Source: Enchytraeus crypticus (taxonomy: Eukaryota; Annelida; Clitellata; Enchytraeida; Enchytraeidae). Taken from it: a stretch of DNA of 64,000 nt. Location: positions 1,231,501 through 1,295,500 of the forward strand of contig CAJHZI010000271.1 in assembly GCA_905160935.1 (NCBI GenBank), in the 5' to 3' direction. The translations under genes and the position numbers were made by a program. Shown here piece after piece: positions 1 through 14,128 of this stretch. Every line of letters starts with the position of its first letter. Position 1 is the first letter of the stretch. The notes below the pieces were generated by a model. That model worked only from the letters and a program-made list of their open reading frames with translations, did no database searches and was not told the DNA's origin.

Positions 1-119
1 AGTCCTTTAAGAATTTAATTAATTGATTAATTAAATGTAATTCTGTAGGAATAAAAGAGATACTGTAATTCTATGGATTCTATTGAATTAATAGACAACA
101 ACAATTACACCACCAAAAG

Positions 120-675
120 TGTAAATGCTACACCACCACCAGTGTACCCGCTAAAATACTAGTGTACCTACTACACCATCTCAGTACCTGTTACAACACC
201 ACTGTACCTACTACACCACCAGTGTACCTGCTACACCACCACAGTACCAGCTACACCACCACTTTAACTGCGACACCACCAGTGTACTTGCTACACCACC
301 ACTGTACCTGCTACACCACCACTGTACCTGCTACACCACCAGTGTACCTGCTACACCACCACTATACCTGCTACACCACCAGTGTACCTGCTACACCACC
401 ACTGTACCTGCTACACCACCACTGTACCTGCGACACCACCACAATACCTGCTACACCACCACTGTACCTGCGACACCAACAGTGTACCTGCTACACCACC
501 ACTTTAACTGCGACACCACCAGTGTACCTGCTACACCACCACTGTACCTGCTACACCACCACTTTAACTGCGACACCACCAGTGTACTTGCTACACCACC
601 ACTGTACCTGCTACACCACCACTGTACCTGTTACACCACCAGTGTACCTGCTACACCACCACTGTACCTGAATTA
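120..675. repeat. 20-bp minisatellite
   Basis: About 27 tandem copies of a 20-bp unit of the form TACCTGCTACACCACCACTG, with scattered substitutions and no spacers. Because 20 is not a multiple of 3, every plus frame reads a 20-residue repeating peptide over 60 bp, which explains the long open frames here. I see no splice sites or other coding signal. Confidence 0.95.
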
Positions 676-914
676 GCCGCCTAAATACTAACTACAGTGA
701 AAGTAGCAATTAGATATGATAGATTTAAAATCTGGTAGTTTAGAAAACATTCCGGTAAATCAATGCCGACAATTCAATTGAACAAACGTCGTTTGTATTT
801 TGATATCTGATATCGTATTGTATTGTCGAGCACTCGATTACCACAACATACAGCCTGGTTCACACGGTCAGTTTTCAATTATCATAAATATATAAACATA
901 TGGACTGAGCCGGC

Positions 915-1010
915 GGCTTGTTAGCAAGATACTAGACAGCGGATCAGTGGGTACAGGGCTCAAATTCAGTGCTCTCCCCGCCACTGACATGCATCGAGCA
1001 GTAAACGGAG
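915..1010 (+). repeat. Decayed tRNA-like SINE, family A
   Basis: Matches in order the family-A SINE seen intact elsewhere in the window (18.0, 28.3, 30.8 kb): AAGATACT, CGGATCAGT, a corrupted B box, then CCACTGACAT and GAG.AGTAAAC. It is truncated and divergent, so this is an old copy. Confidence 0.55.
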
Positions 1011-1134
1011 ATTAAAGATTAACGTTCAATGGAGTATATCATGCTACTTAGGCATCTCTATACTTTACAACAGTTACGGTAAAACTAGCAATACACAATA
1101 AAATGCACATAACATATTAAAGCACTACAATGCC

Positions 1135-1335
1135 TCATACTAATCATTACGATGCGTCTTTTTTAAAGCTATCAGGTTTATCACAATGTCTTATAAAATA
1201 TGGAAGTTCATTCCACAAATTGGAACCTGCTACAGGAAAAGAAATGCCACTATAAGAAGCTGTTCGGCATTTTGGAACAGCGAGTGTTATGACTCAACAG
1301 ATCGCAAGTTTTTATTTAACAAACAAGCACTTACT
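1135..1335 (-). pseudogene. LINE reverse transcriptase C-terminal relic
   Basis: On the minus strand this reads the C-terminal tail typical of CR1/Jockey/L2-type ORF2 proteins: RCSKMPNSF, then after one frameshift YSGISFPVAGSNLWNELPYF, ending DSFKKDAS and a stop near 1145. The LWNELP motif followed by a short basic tail is characteristic of the end of ORF2 in these elements. Only the 3' end is present. Clade is not resolved. Confidence 0.7.
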
Positions 1336-1644
1336 GGTAAACAGTAGTAAGCAAGATATGGCGGGGATGTCGAGATAGCGAAATGGTCAAATTAGTAAAA
1401 TGCTTAGTACAGTCGCCTCTATGAGATATTCATCAAGATTGTCAGGTGCTTCTAACATTGACGTTAATCGTACATAACCCAAAAAAGTTCAGTAAATTTA
1501 TAAAATTAGCTTCAGACTAATTTCAACGCCAGTTTTGTTACAATCAACATATCCTGATATTAACATTCGCTCAGTAGCGCATTACGATCAGTACAATGAA
1601 AGCAGCGTGCAACAAAACGAAGGTTTTGTTAGCATTTCATTTCA

Positions 1645-1648
<4 letters not shown>

Positions 1649-1718
<70 letters not shown>

Positions 1719-1784
1719 TAGATAGATAGATATATATAATATATATATATATAATATTATATATATAGCATGTAAATGTATTGC

Positions 1785-1815
<31 letters not shown>

Positions 1816-1822
1816 TATATAT

Positions 1823-1854
<32 letters not shown>

Positions 1855-2050
1855 GCATGTACATGTATTGCATATATATATATATATAATATAATATTAT
1901 ATATATATATATATATATATAGCATGTACATGTATTGCATATATATATATATATCATATATAATACTATATATATAGTATGTATATATATATATATAGCA
2001 TGTACATGTACATGCTATATATATATTATATATATAGCATGTACATGTAA

Positions 2051-2092
<42 letters not shown>

Positions 2093-2116
2093 TTACATGT
2101 ACATGCTATATATATA

Positions 2117-2205
<89 letters not shown>
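1649..2205. repeat. TA-rich compound satellite with embedded palindromic unit
   Basis: Long (TA)n blocks are interrupted about six times by AGCATGTACATGTATTGCAT or its reverse complement, and near the end by a (GT)n tract at about 2127-2152. The embedded unit contains the palindrome ATGTACAT, so the block is self-complementary over hundreds of bases. Open frames here read only poly(YI). Confidence 0.9.
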
Positions 2206-2208
<3 letters not shown>

Positions 2209-2857
2209 ATCGGCCAAACATTAGGTACTAAAATATTGTCTAAATTAAGAGATAGCATATGTCGTATATTTTATTACTACAGAACCATTAACAGCGCATA
2301 AAACAATGCGCGCCACTCAGCAGTCTAAACAGATATTGTTCAGTTAATCAATAGCGGCACGACGCCCTGGGCAACTCATAAAATCAATGCACAGCAGGTC
2401 AGTGTACGCCCTTGACCAGGCGATGGGCGTTCCCTCTTCTACCCCACGCTGACACACGACCACCAAATCCCGTAGCTAATCAATGGCGTGAATAGAGAGC
2501 TCCAGGGATAAACACAGGTGATCCACTTAGTCATAGGCTCATTGACTCACTTCATAAGCCTAATCAAGTCATAGGCTCATAGAGATTTACTATATTACGC
2601 ATCGTTAGCATCATCGATATTGACTTTCTCTTTAGTGTTTGAACAGGTGCAGGTCCTACTTAAAATATACTATCGCGCTCAGTGGGAGCGTTCCGTTGAT
2701 CAACAAATTTATCCAATCACAAACTCTATAAAGCTTTTTCAAGTATTAGTATTGATAAATATGGCTTTTGAAGTGATTCTTCATTGCCTAACGAAGTTAT
2801 GGCTTAGCCGCATTTTACGACAGGTGCTGTTTACGCTTTTGTCTGGTCCTTTCTGAT

Positions 2858-2860
<3 letters not shown>
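2206..2860. other. Unassigned intergenic stretch
   Basis: Ordinary-composition sequence between two TA blocks. A 78-codon plus-strand frame at 2620-2856 shows no family motif or convincing splice signals. No feature recognised. Confidence 0.5.

Positions 2861-2934
<74 letters not shown>
2861..2934. repeat. (TA)n microsatellite
   Basis: Pure TA dinucleotide run of 74 bp. Confidence 0.98.
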
Positions 2935-2938
<4 letters not shown>

Positions 2939-3915
2939 ACATATTAATATAGTCAAAACATTTCATATAGTCAAAACATACATGTACAGTGTATAATAAA
3001 TACATTCCATATAGTTTATACTAAAGCCTAGTATTTCTGTTTCATAAGCATATCATTGATGAAACAAATAGGCCTATTTAAATATGAACCCTGCAACTAC
3101 TGATCCACGGTAGGACAACTTAGGATGTTGCGTCAACTTTATTAAATTCATTTATTAACATAAATAGTGCGTTGTCACATCCAGGTCCTTAGTAAGGTCG
3201 TTAGGGCCCTACTTACAGCAGCTTGATTGATAACAAATATTTAAAAACATCCTAAATATAGTAGACTTAAAATCGACCATAGATATAAACCTATTAGTTT
3301 GATCCATTTAAGTAGATCAAACTAATCAAAGACCCTAATGTTATCGAGTCCATAAATTTACCTATTTACTAGAATCTACTACATTTCCCATGAGGTAGAA
3401 TCATTATAAATGAGGCTCTAACGTCAAGTATCATTCCGTATTTTCTAAAATCAAATTGACATTTCACTAATTTAAATGATATCGCAATTATTTAAAATAA
3501 TAAGCCTATAAAATATCTACTATTCAATCGACAAACGCAGTTAATGTTTATAAATACGCATCAAACGAACGTCGCACTCATCGACCGATCAATGAAGTCA
3601 AACATTGGCAACGGCGCATTAGACAGGTAGATAACAACTGATAGTCTAAATAGCTGGGCAGGTGAGTTACGACATCAACGACACATCGTCACACTAGCGC
3701 TTTCCTAAATCACATATCACATCATTTAAGAGCCTACTACGCATGGCAGATTGAATTCTCTCAATCGACGCATGCAACACGTGCATAAAACAAATTTAGG
3801 GTTGTGGGGATGTTAATCCTGCTATTTGTAGCAGACAATCAGAGCTTTTTCAAGCTTTCTACTAATTAGACAAATTCTCAGCTGTAAAATTAAACGAATC
3901 ATCTGTTTCCGTGAT
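2935..3915. other. Unassigned AT-rich stretch
   Basis: No open frame, RNA gene or repeat family recognised by eye. The pair GATCAAACTAAT / ATTAGTTTGATC near 3295-3330 forms a short inverted repeat. Confidence 0.4.
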
Positions 3916-3924
3916 GCTTGGGAT

Positions 3925-3998
3925 ACATTCAGTGTTGGTCCGGCAGGGATTCGATCCAATGCCACCTGCTTATCAGCCAAGCGCGTCATCATCCAATA
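3925..3998 (-). repeat. tRNA-like SINE head
   Basis: Minus strand reads a tRNA-like 3' half with B box GGATCGAATCC preceded by a TTGGCTGATAAGCAGG anticodon-arm-like segment. There is no intact cloverleaf, so I treat it as a SINE-derived tRNA remnant and not a tRNA gene. Confidence 0.5.
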
Positions 3999-4009
3999 TC
4001 AATACAGGA

Positions 4010-4195
4010 TAAAGGCGTCAGGTAACGTCATGAAGTTTGAAATGACAGATCCTTGTGTGAACTGAACACTCGTGGGATCGAATCCCAGCCGCGCTGATCT
4101 GAGAATAAAATCTCGGACATTCACTGGACTGGCTATACGGATAATTGACTAAATTGCCTACAGGTTTAAACAAGTGAAATTAAAATTGATAGATA
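4010..4195 (+). repeat. tRNA-derived SINE, family B
   Basis: Same repeat as 45555-45750 (plus) and 27105-27270 (minus). It has a tRNA-like head with B-box-like GGATCGAATCC, then the shared body GATCTGAGA.TAAAATCTCGG, ACATTCACTGGACTGGCTAT and a tail reading AAACAAGTG..ATTAAAA..GATAGATATCAACATAATTGAT. Dispersed copies in both orientations define it as a SINE. Confidence 0.85.
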
Positions 4196-5012
4196 TCAAC
4201 ATAATTGATCATTTTACTATAATGTGTGTTATTATTGCACAACCATTTAAAAAAACGTGCGTGTTATGCGTGTTATTAACCACAACCATAAACTATAGCA
4301 CTATTGTCATAATACTAGTCCTAAATCTGCTTCTACTTTCTATGACCATTAAGAACTTGCGTTACAAATGGCAGTATTCAAGTCTGCAATCAGAAGCAAC
4401 AAATTTTATCATCAGCATCTTTACACTCCTCCCCTGTCTCAATTTACTCAAATCCTCCGCAAGCAAAGCCGACACAAACGATGATGGCTCAACGCATGCA
4501 TTCTTCGTCAACCAGCGAAGCGCACAGGAATACCCACACATACAGGAGTAGCGAGAAATATCCAAGCATACCAAGAGAAGTGCTTCAAAATCTCACGGTT
4601 TGGGATTCTCATGCTGCCACGAGAGAGAAAGAAGTGCAATACAATAGAGCCATTCTTGCTCATGAACATGTTGCGCTCAACCTTTCCTTTATAATCTATC
4701 CAAACAAATTCTGATCACATTCTGATATACCAAAAACAAAGACTCTCATTTTGATTCCGACCATGGAGTTTATTCAATGGTCGTAATAATAGTTAATACA
4801 ATCGTTAGTGTATCTGTGAAGCTACAATGACGATATACGGGTATGATTGCAAATGTATATTGTAGATAATTTTGAATCTGAGACGACGTTTTGCGATGTT
4901 TGAAGAACCACCTACGAGTAATAATACTTAACGCCAATATTATTTGTAACTTCTCAATTGTATCACATTATCGAACAGAAGTGAAGATGTGTAACAATCA
5001 CAGTATACAAAA

Positions 5013-5146
5013 ATTTAAAAAGCTAATGTTAACGTCAGTTTTCTCACTCGAAAACGATGTCAGTGACGGAAGAGCCCAGGATTTGAACCCCGCACATACT
5101 GATCCGCAGTCAAGTATCTGACCGACATCGCCACTGGCTCCAGCCA
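5013..5146 (-). repeat. tRNA-derived SINE, family A
   Basis: Minus strand begins TGGCTGGAGCCAGTGGCGAT. The A-box-like TGGCGATGTCGG and B box GGTTCAAATCC are both present, followed by the family tail CACTGACATCG, GAGTGA.AAACTGACGTTAAC and AGCTTTTT. Pol III-type promoter boxes in the right order support a tRNA origin. Confidence 0.9.
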
Positions 5147-5149
5147 AAA

Positions 5150-7440
<2,291 letters not shown>

Positions 7441-7449
7441 AATCCTTTT

Positions 7450-7545
7450 CTGCTCATCGGTTTCGATTTGGCTTAATAGTGCTCGATGTTGTCATAGACC
7501 ACTGTAGCACTCAAACTGTTGTTGTTGTTGCTGTTGTTGAGACTG
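7450..7545 (+). repeat. 3' tail of L2-like LINE family C, (GTT)n end
   Basis: CTGCTCATCGGTTT..ATTTGG, GTGCTCGATGTTGTCAT and CACTGTAGCACTC followed by (GTT)n. The same tail follows a LINE C-terminus at 27425-27782 and recurs reversed at 21539-21650 and 32565-32660, so it is the 3' UTR of that LINE or of a SINE sharing it. Confidence 0.8.
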
Positions 7546-8014
7546 TAAGAACTTAACAAATACCCAGCAACCCGGGTATATGTCTTTCATTCTGCTTACA
7601 GCACATAAACAATGAAAGTTGACAACTACAAAATTCACTGTCGTCTTCGTAAAATTCTTGTTCAACTTTTCTTTACTCGTTTCGAGGAGAAATGACACGT
7701 CTCGTTAACTTGTTTTTCTTCTTTGAGTTTATTTGTTCTTTACTTTATAAATAAATCTCTGGCATGTCGCAATGGCAAAGCCCTCCCACCGAGTGTCTGA
7801 AAATAAATTGAAGTTCAGAATCAGCGCAACACTGATGATGCTATCAGGTGATGTGTCAGAATAAATCTGACTTCAGTATTTAACTCTCTTTTTTGTTCTT
7901 ATTTGATTAATGGATAGCTTAATTCATTTAGAACTACGACCGAATTTTTTAAGTATCTGGCTGAAATTCCTGTCCGTCGCTGATGAATATTTTGTTATTT
8001 TAGAAACAAATGTT

Positions 8015-8086
8015 CAATACAAAAGCCAATGTACAAAAGCCAATGTACAAAAGCCAATGTACAAAAGCCAATGTACAAAAGCCAAA
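8015..8086. repeat. 14-bp tandem repeat
   Basis: About five copies of AAAAGCCAATGTAC in direct tandem. Confidence 0.95.
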
Positions 8087-8962
8087 GTTTTATCAACACA
8101 CTCATCTCTTTCTGTTCTGCTTACCACGAAGTTAATATTCTTACACATTCCTACGCAATGTAAGCAAGTTTCACCTAGTCATGAGCAGGACACCACACAC
8201 TACACTTTCATGCCCGTTTATAGGGGCACTACTGCACAAGGGCCTATTATAGGCCCTCATTTTGGTGCAAAGGCAGGTAAGTCTGAGTGTTACCGTCACT
8301 CATAAAACATAGTAGGAAGGAAAGCTTATAATTATAAAACGAACGGAAACAATATCGAAACATTTTTCTAACACTAATCAAAAATATAACCACAAAAAAA
8401 GTGCCATTGAACACAAAATTCACACACAGATCCACAGTTTATTCGCTGGCACATATAATAACCACATCTAACAGACACGTCATGCATTGTATAATTACGG
8501 CGTATAATATATGCATGATTTGTATCACATACATACGTCCATTGTCCACGCAGTCAAGCAAAGTCTGCATTAGCAACAACTTACGGTAAACTTATGCACT
8601 GGTTGAATAATAATACAAAGCGAGTCGTGACGGTGAGTGTTAGTCAGCCGGAACTAAGCTTTGTCAGTGAAAAGATTTCACTGCAATTCGTTAATGAGAC
8701 TCGTCCAGTGTGGCTTCAGGCTGGACCTATTCTAAGTTAGTAACCCAATAATTTAATAGACAGTAACTATTTCGAAAATAAACGCGTTCACAGATAAAGC
8801 CAATTTTATCTGATGGCATTTTGAAACTCAATAAACAATTCAGATTTCTGGAGCTAATAATAAGTAGGTAAGAGGAAGAGCAGTAGGAGGTGACGAAACA
8901 GGAGCTGGAGGTTTATGAGTAGGAGGAGGAGGAGTGAAAGGTGGAGGAGTATATATATATAT

Positions 8963-9530
8963 ATTCTCTCTCTCTTAGTGCACTGACTACGGGCAGGTCC
9001 ATGGTATATAACGCCTCCACTCTTCTCTGTCTTCTGCTTTCCTCTTCATTTCCACATATGAGTGGGTCTTTAAATCATCTAACATAACAAATCTCGGCCT
9101 GCCCCTGCCTCTTTTTCCTTCCATTCTACCTTCTATGACGTCTTTTAATAGACCTTCCCCCCTTAGAATGTATCCTATCAAACTCATCTTCCTATTTCTT
9201 AATACATTTGTCAACTGTCTATCTGTGACAACTCTCTCTAGAACTTCCTCATTTTTAGCCTTTTGAGTCCAACTAATCCTCTCCATTCTTCTCCAAATCC
9301 ACATTTCCAATGCCCCCAGTTTCCTAATATCTTCCTTCCTTAAGATCCATGTTTCACAACCATACAATAGCGTGGTCCAAACCAAAGTTTTCACTATCAT
9401 TATCTTTGTATCTTTCTTCACACTTTTTGTTAATAGTTCTTTTCTATTACCAAAGGCCGCTTTTGCTTGTGCAATCCTACTGCATATTTCAGTCTCACTT
9501 CTGCATATTTCAGTCTCATATATAATATAT
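8963..9530 (-). pseudogene. RTE-like LINE, 3' end of ORF2
   Basis: Minus strand reads about 170 codons of the region after the reverse transcriptase: RIAQAKAAFGNRK, TTLLYGCETWILRKEDIRKL, ALEMWIWRRMERISWTQKAK, RNRKMSLIGYILRGEGLL, EGKRGRGRPR, and a C-terminus at YIPWTCP. The order YGCETW, WRRM, IGHxLR-like, GRGRPR is the post-RT domain of RTE-type (BovB-related) non-LTR elements. The element ends GGACCTGCC..AGTGCACTAAGAGAGAG, so its 3' terminus is a (GA)n tract. The reading frame is intact in this piece but the element is strongly 5'-truncated, with a TA run at 9549-9603 just upstream. Clade assignment is tentative. Confidence 0.85.
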
Positions 9531-9542
9531 ATAATATATATA

Positions 9543-9548
<6 letters not shown>

Positions 9549-9603
<55 letters not shown>
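9549..9603. repeat. (TA)n microsatellite
   Basis: TA run adjoining the truncated LINE. Confidence 0.97.
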
Positions 9604-9609
<6 letters not shown>

Positions 9610-9774
9610 TAATTGTATACACTTATATTATGCAAGAATATACATTACACAGTATATACACATATAAAACTATTTATATGTTTAAAAATTACATATTTAT
9701 AAATGAATATATAAATATGCAGATACATGTAGATAGAGTAGAAGATTAATACAATGAAAGATGTAACCGTGTGC

Positions 9775-9935
9775 TAAAATTCATACATCTTGGGATATGG
9801 CCACTTTTAACTGAACCTGGATTTGAAATTTTTTTTACCCAAACCTCTCAATCCTAAGGCGGACGTTCTACCAATAAGACCGTCAAGAAGTCTTTTTTAT
9901 TTTTTAAATGTGGGTTTAACGTCAAGGTCATATGA
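9775..9935 (-). repeat. tRNA-derived SINE, another family
   Basis: Minus strand reads GGTCTTATTGGTAGAACGTC, then CGCCTTAGGATTGAGAGGTT and AATCCAGGTTCAGTTAAAAG, with A-box-like TTATTGGTAGAACG and a degraded B-box region. The neighbouring motif TTGACGTTAAACCCACA is also found near 15315 and 26560, suggesting a tail shared among SINE families. Confidence 0.55.
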
Positions 9936-10444
9936 CTGAAGGGTTACTCTCCAAACATCAAACTTGAAATTTATACTCGTCAAATGATATAGCTGTCATT
10001 GACATTTTACTATTTAAGAATTATAAATATGACGACGCGATTAAATTTTTATTCGCTAGATGACAGCGCTGTAATAAGCGCTACTTCAGACAGATAGACA
10101 GACAGACAGAGCTGGTTCAAAATATGTATAACGACGCTTAACGCCTAACTCTGCGTGCCATTTCAGTAGGACAACGAGGTCACTTCAAAGTCACAGGCTT
10201 GATTAGCGTGTCCAGGCAAAAGATTCGAATAGGGCACAACAGGAGTCAGCGAAACGAACAGACATCAGAATGCTCCTCCAGTATCATAATGTCACACACG
10301 ACAGACCAGATGATGTAGAGAGCATCTCGCGAATATGCAGCATTGATTTCTTTCTGTTTTTCTAATGTTCTGCCAACAGGCAGGTCCAAGCTACATATTC
10401 TCAATAACTTTGTACAGTGTGCAGTTCAATAAACGAAATTAAAC

Positions 10445-10505
10445 TATTTCCGACTCAGTTAGTACTTGAAAGGGTGACCACCTTGGAAGAATGAGTGTGT
10501 CCTGA
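10445..10505 (+). repeat. 5S rRNA-derived repeat (SINE3-type)
   Basis: TTAGTACTTGAAAGGGTGAC and CACCTTGGAAGA align with the 3' internal-control-region part of metazoan 5S rRNA (TTAGTACTTGGATGGGTGAC..). A longer copy is at 28505-28600. The 5' half of 5S is missing, so this is a 5S-derived retroposon and not an rRNA gene. Confidence 0.65.
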
Positions 10506-10589
10506 TAATACTGAATAAAAACCGCAGACTGTTGAAAGGTTACTCTTAATCAGCGCTTACTGCAATGTACAGCATAGAATTAGCAAATT

Positions 10590-11160
10590 CTAATCCTACC
10601 TTTTTTAAATCCTATATTTTTGATTGTATTTTGAATGGAACAAAATCCCTACAGTGATACGTAATTCTCACTCGGTTAAATCGTTTGTATCCAAATTAAA
10701 GAGCTACTTTAGTTCATTGTTATAATAAGTTTCATTGTCATAAGCATTTAATTAATCTGTAATAATACAATATCATGGGATTCGTTGAGTGCGTTTCAAC
10801 ATTGATTATTTTGATTAGTTCGTTCGTTGAAATCGTATACTGGGCTATCTTGTTTAATTATTTATATAATTTTTCTTAAGTTTCAATTTTGAACTAATTA
10901 AGTGCTACTCTGTGTTTCTGTTTAGTTCTCTGTGTTTCTCTGTAGTGATTCTCTGTTGCTTAGATTTATCGGCAGAAGTAATATTTTCTTTTTAAATTCC
11001 TGTTGTTATTATTTCAAACTGTAGTAACTAGAATTTATTTCAATTGTACTTCAGGTTTATTTCGATTGCCTAGTTATTTTGCAATTTGTATGATTGAGGG
11101 GTGGTCAACTAGATAGGTTACTTGTGACCTCTTTGACGGCCTTGTTTTTGTATGTCACTG
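10590..11160 (+). pseudogene. LINE 3' fragment, same family as 21.7-26 kb element
   Basis: Reads the ORF2 C-terminus FEWNKIPTVIRNSHSVKSFV, SKLKSYFSSLL and stop at about 10730, then a 3' UTR. The UTR motif GGGTGGTCAACTAGATAGG near 11100 matches the 3' UTR of the large minus-strand LINE (GGGTGGTCAACTCGATAGGG near 21850), linking both to one family. 5'-truncated. Confidence 0.75.
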
Positions 11161-11740
11161 TATATTTTGAGTGTATCGAAAATAAACATAATTCTCACTT
11201 CTCAATTTATATAGATCACGATTAACAGCAGTCAACGAAGAATAGATCGAAAAAATACAAAAACAAACGCTAACTTTTGCAAGAAAACTGTAGCTAATGC
11301 TTCTGTCAAGGGCGTAACTAAAGGAATATATATATAAATTATGGTTAGTCGCCTCTTTCGACAGATGCAAAGCACGCTAGATTTATAATGTCTCTTAAAC
11401 GCAACACGCTCATCGATTTATCACACCTTAAGTACTGAAAGATTATAAAGCAAGAACGCACCAATAAGAATTCACGATGTTATAGATCTGGCGTCAGCAC
11501 TCGCTCATTTAGACAAAGAAAACAACTCCTGCACACCTTTACAAACCACCTGTCTGTTTGATTAGTTGCATCAAAATAGTTTCACGATTACCTGCCCGGA
11601 GCGAGTGGGCCTATGGGATAAACCACCTGAGTCAATCTCAGGTATAACCGCAAGTACTGATTCTATCTAAAGATTAATCCCTCCCTCTCTTTCTCTCCTT
11701 CATTCTATTTTCTTCTATCCTTCTCTCTTTATATATCTCT
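11161..11740. other. Unassigned stretch
   Basis: No gene recognised. A 71-codon minus frame at 11155-11370 has no family motif. Confidence 0.4.
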
Positions 11741-11743
11741 CTT

Positions 11744-11747
11744 TCTC

Positions 11748-11799
<52 letters not shown>

Positions 11800-11816
11800 T
11801 CTCTCTCCCTCTCTTC
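11744..11816. repeat. (CT)n microsatellite
   Basis: CT dinucleotide run with a few interruptions. Confidence 0.97.
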
Positions 11817-12439
11817 TCTAACTTTTGCATTTTATACTCTTTCATATTAATCTACCTTTTGGACAATATGTTTATTTAATTACTTAACTCTTTCTAATTA
11901 CAGTACACAAGCAGGTGTAAGTTTTAATGATCTAAACTCAACTATGCCGCTCATTAACGAGCGCATCATAGATTACAAATTATAAGTATTTAAAATAAAC
12001 ACATCATGCCATTGCTTACTCAGGATTTCATCCCAAACAGGAAAATGATATTCATAGGCAGAAAATTGATTATCAATTATCACAAAATTAAAAATACGAT
12101 AAATTAAAACCATGATTTGCAGTTGCCTGAATTCAAAATTTAAAAGGCTAAAATTTAAATCCATGCTTTGCATTTAGTGAACACATGACTGAGAGTAACT
12201 GAAATGATCCTACCTTCTTTTCAATATTACTAATTAATTAAATTTAGAGTTTTTTTAGCTCAAGAAATAATCTGCAAAACAAAAAACTATGCAAAACCAA
12301 AAAGTTTCGAAATCCAGCTTGAAAAAAGTTAACTCAGTTAAAGTTATTGTTTTATATGACTAACATTATAGTGTCATTCGCAATGTTCTGATAAATTGCA
12401 AAAAAATTATATATTATATATAAAATATTGCATATAATA

Positions 12440-12815
12440 ATATGACATTGGTCTTCAAATGAGAGCATTGTTAATTGAGCTAAGCACATTGGTCTTCAAA
12501 TGAGAGCAGTGTTAATTGAGCTAAACACATTGGTCTTCAAATGAGAGCAGTCTTAATTGAGCTAAGCACATTGGTCTTGGAATAAGAACACTGTTAATTG
12601 AGCTAAGCACAATGGTCTTCAAATGAGAGCAGTGTTAATAGAGCTAAACATATTGGTCTTCAAATGAGAGCAGTCTTAATTGAGCTAAAGACATTGATCT
12701 TCAAATGAGAGCAGTGTTAATAGAGCTAAACACATTTGTCTTCAAATGAGAGCAGTCTTAATTGAGCTAGACACATTGATCTTCGAATAAGAACACTGTT
12801 AATTGAGCTACAGAG
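12440..12815. repeat. 41-bp minisatellite
   Basis: Nine tandem units of 41 bp of the form TTGGTCTTCAAATGAGAGCA, GTGTTAATTGAGCTAAACAC, A. Two units share the variant GGAATAAGAACAC, which suggests higher-order duplication. No ORF. Confidence 0.95.
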
Positions 12816-13056
12816 ACGTTTATTTACACATTGCATACTGCGTAGACAATCAAATCCTTTAATTCAACGGTTCACGACAAGCCAATAAACTGAAGATTAC
12901 ACCACAAATAATAGTCTCTCTTTCACTCTCTCCCTTCTCTTTCTCTATCTTCTGCTCAATGGCATATCCCAGGTATAAACTGTTGTGAAAAGAGTAACTT
13001 CACTAAAAAGTATTGGATGAGTCGTCGTTATGAGATCAAGTTGATCTCGTAAAAGT

Positions 13057-13253
13057 GGCCACACACTATCAAATTTATCTGAACAGATATCTGTTCAGAT
13101 GAGTTTGATGGTTTTCCCATCAGTTTTGAAAACTGACGCTCGTCAGTTTTTTCCCATCAGTTTTTGCCCACACACGATCAAATTTATCTGTTCAGATATC
13201 TGAACAGATATCTGTTCAGATAAGTTTGATCAGTTAAATTTGATCCTGTGTGG
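13057..13253. mobile_element. Palindromic MITE copy (left)
   Basis: Starts GGCCACACACTATCAAATTT and ends GATCCTGTGTGG. It contains the perfect palindrome ATCTGTTCAGAT / ATCTGAACAGAT more than once and an internal CCCACACACGATCAAATT restart at about 13168, so it is probably two units back to back. A second copy lies at 14129-14204. No transposase is visible, so this is a non-autonomous foldback or MITE-like element. Confidence 0.75.
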
Positions 13254-13309
13254 AGAAACTAGGTCATCAGTTCTATCGTCAGTTTTAAACCAACTCCTGC
13301 AAATAGTGT

Positions 13310-13805
13310 TCCAGCCTTCTACTCTAAGTAAATTACTCTACGCCTCACAATTTTGGTGGGGGTTTACTTCTGTTGACGATAGAAACCGCCTAGAAGCATT
13401 TCTAAGACGTGCAAAAAGGGCTGGTTTTTACAACAAAGAGCAAACTTTTGAGAATCTTTGCATGTCAGCTGACAGTAACCTATTTAGCTCAGTCTGTAAT
13501 AATGCTAACCACTTGTTGGCTCCGCTTATGCCCTCACTAAACCAACACTCATATCAAACCCGAAGAAACGTTGCAAAAAGAAGTTACGCCATACCAACTA
13601 AGCGTAGCTCTTTGAATGATAAAAACTTCATAACCCGCTTGATACTAAGTGATGCTGTAAAACCATAGCTAATTTAATCTTGGTTTAAAATGCATTGTTA
13701 GTATTTTGTGTGACTGTGATATTATCTTCTCGTATAATGTAGGCTAATCATGTTCTTATGAAACCTATCTGCGGCTGTTAGATTATTTTTAAATAAAAGC
13801 AAGAT
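13310..13805 (+). pseudogene. CR1-like LINE ORF2 C-terminal fragment
   Basis: The plus strand encodes LYASQFWWGFTSVDDRNRLE, AFLRRAKRAGF, LCMSADSNLFSSV, SYQTRRNVAKRSYAI and NDKNFITRLIL before a stop at 13666. The pattern (WxGF..DRxRLEAFLRRxxRxGF..FITRLL) is the post-RT segment common in CR1/Jockey-group LINEs of invertebrates. It lies between two copies of a palindromic MITE. The frame is open but there is no start, EN or RT core. Confidence 0.8.
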
Positions 13806-14031
13806 TTATTATATTTTAATATCAAGCTTAGTGGAGGGCCCATCCAATTTAAATACCATTTAATCCCATTCCTTCCGTAGTTAGATTTAATCATTAGAAT
13901 ATCGTATAATGACTGTTATGAAACATTATCTTGGACTATTGTTATCTTGGTATTATGGAACTTTATATTTGCCTTTTGTTCCATGTATGTTTGTACGTTT
14001 TCTGCGGTATGTCAGATTTCAAGTAATAAAC

Positions 14032-14035
<4 letters not shown>

Positions 14036-14116
<81 letters not shown>
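14036..14116. repeat. (TA)n run followed by T tract
   Basis: TA run to about 14097 followed by a T tract of about 20. It adjoins the right MITE copy. Confidence 0.95.
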
Positions 14117-14117
<1 letters not shown>

Positions 14118-14128
14118 AAATCTGACGC

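Noticed and set aside
120-675. CRISPR-like array
   Set aside because: Units are contiguous with no unique spacers, and the DNA is eukaryotic. The same holds for the arrays at 14.4, 35.8, 42.6, 47.3 and 59.1 kb.
162-676. Long open frames over the 20-bp minisatellite (up to 169 codons)
   Set aside because: They are periodic translations of the tandem unit in all frames, with no splice or start context.
1535-2301. Poly(YI) open frames on both strands
   Set aside because: Translations of TA repeats; the same applies at 9372-9749, 13909-14166, 17542-17760, 40440-40798 and 43254-43616.
4174-4551. 125-codon plus-strand ORF
   Set aside because: No recognisable domain. It starts in the tail of a family-B SINE; composition and the overlapping antisense frame suggest chance.
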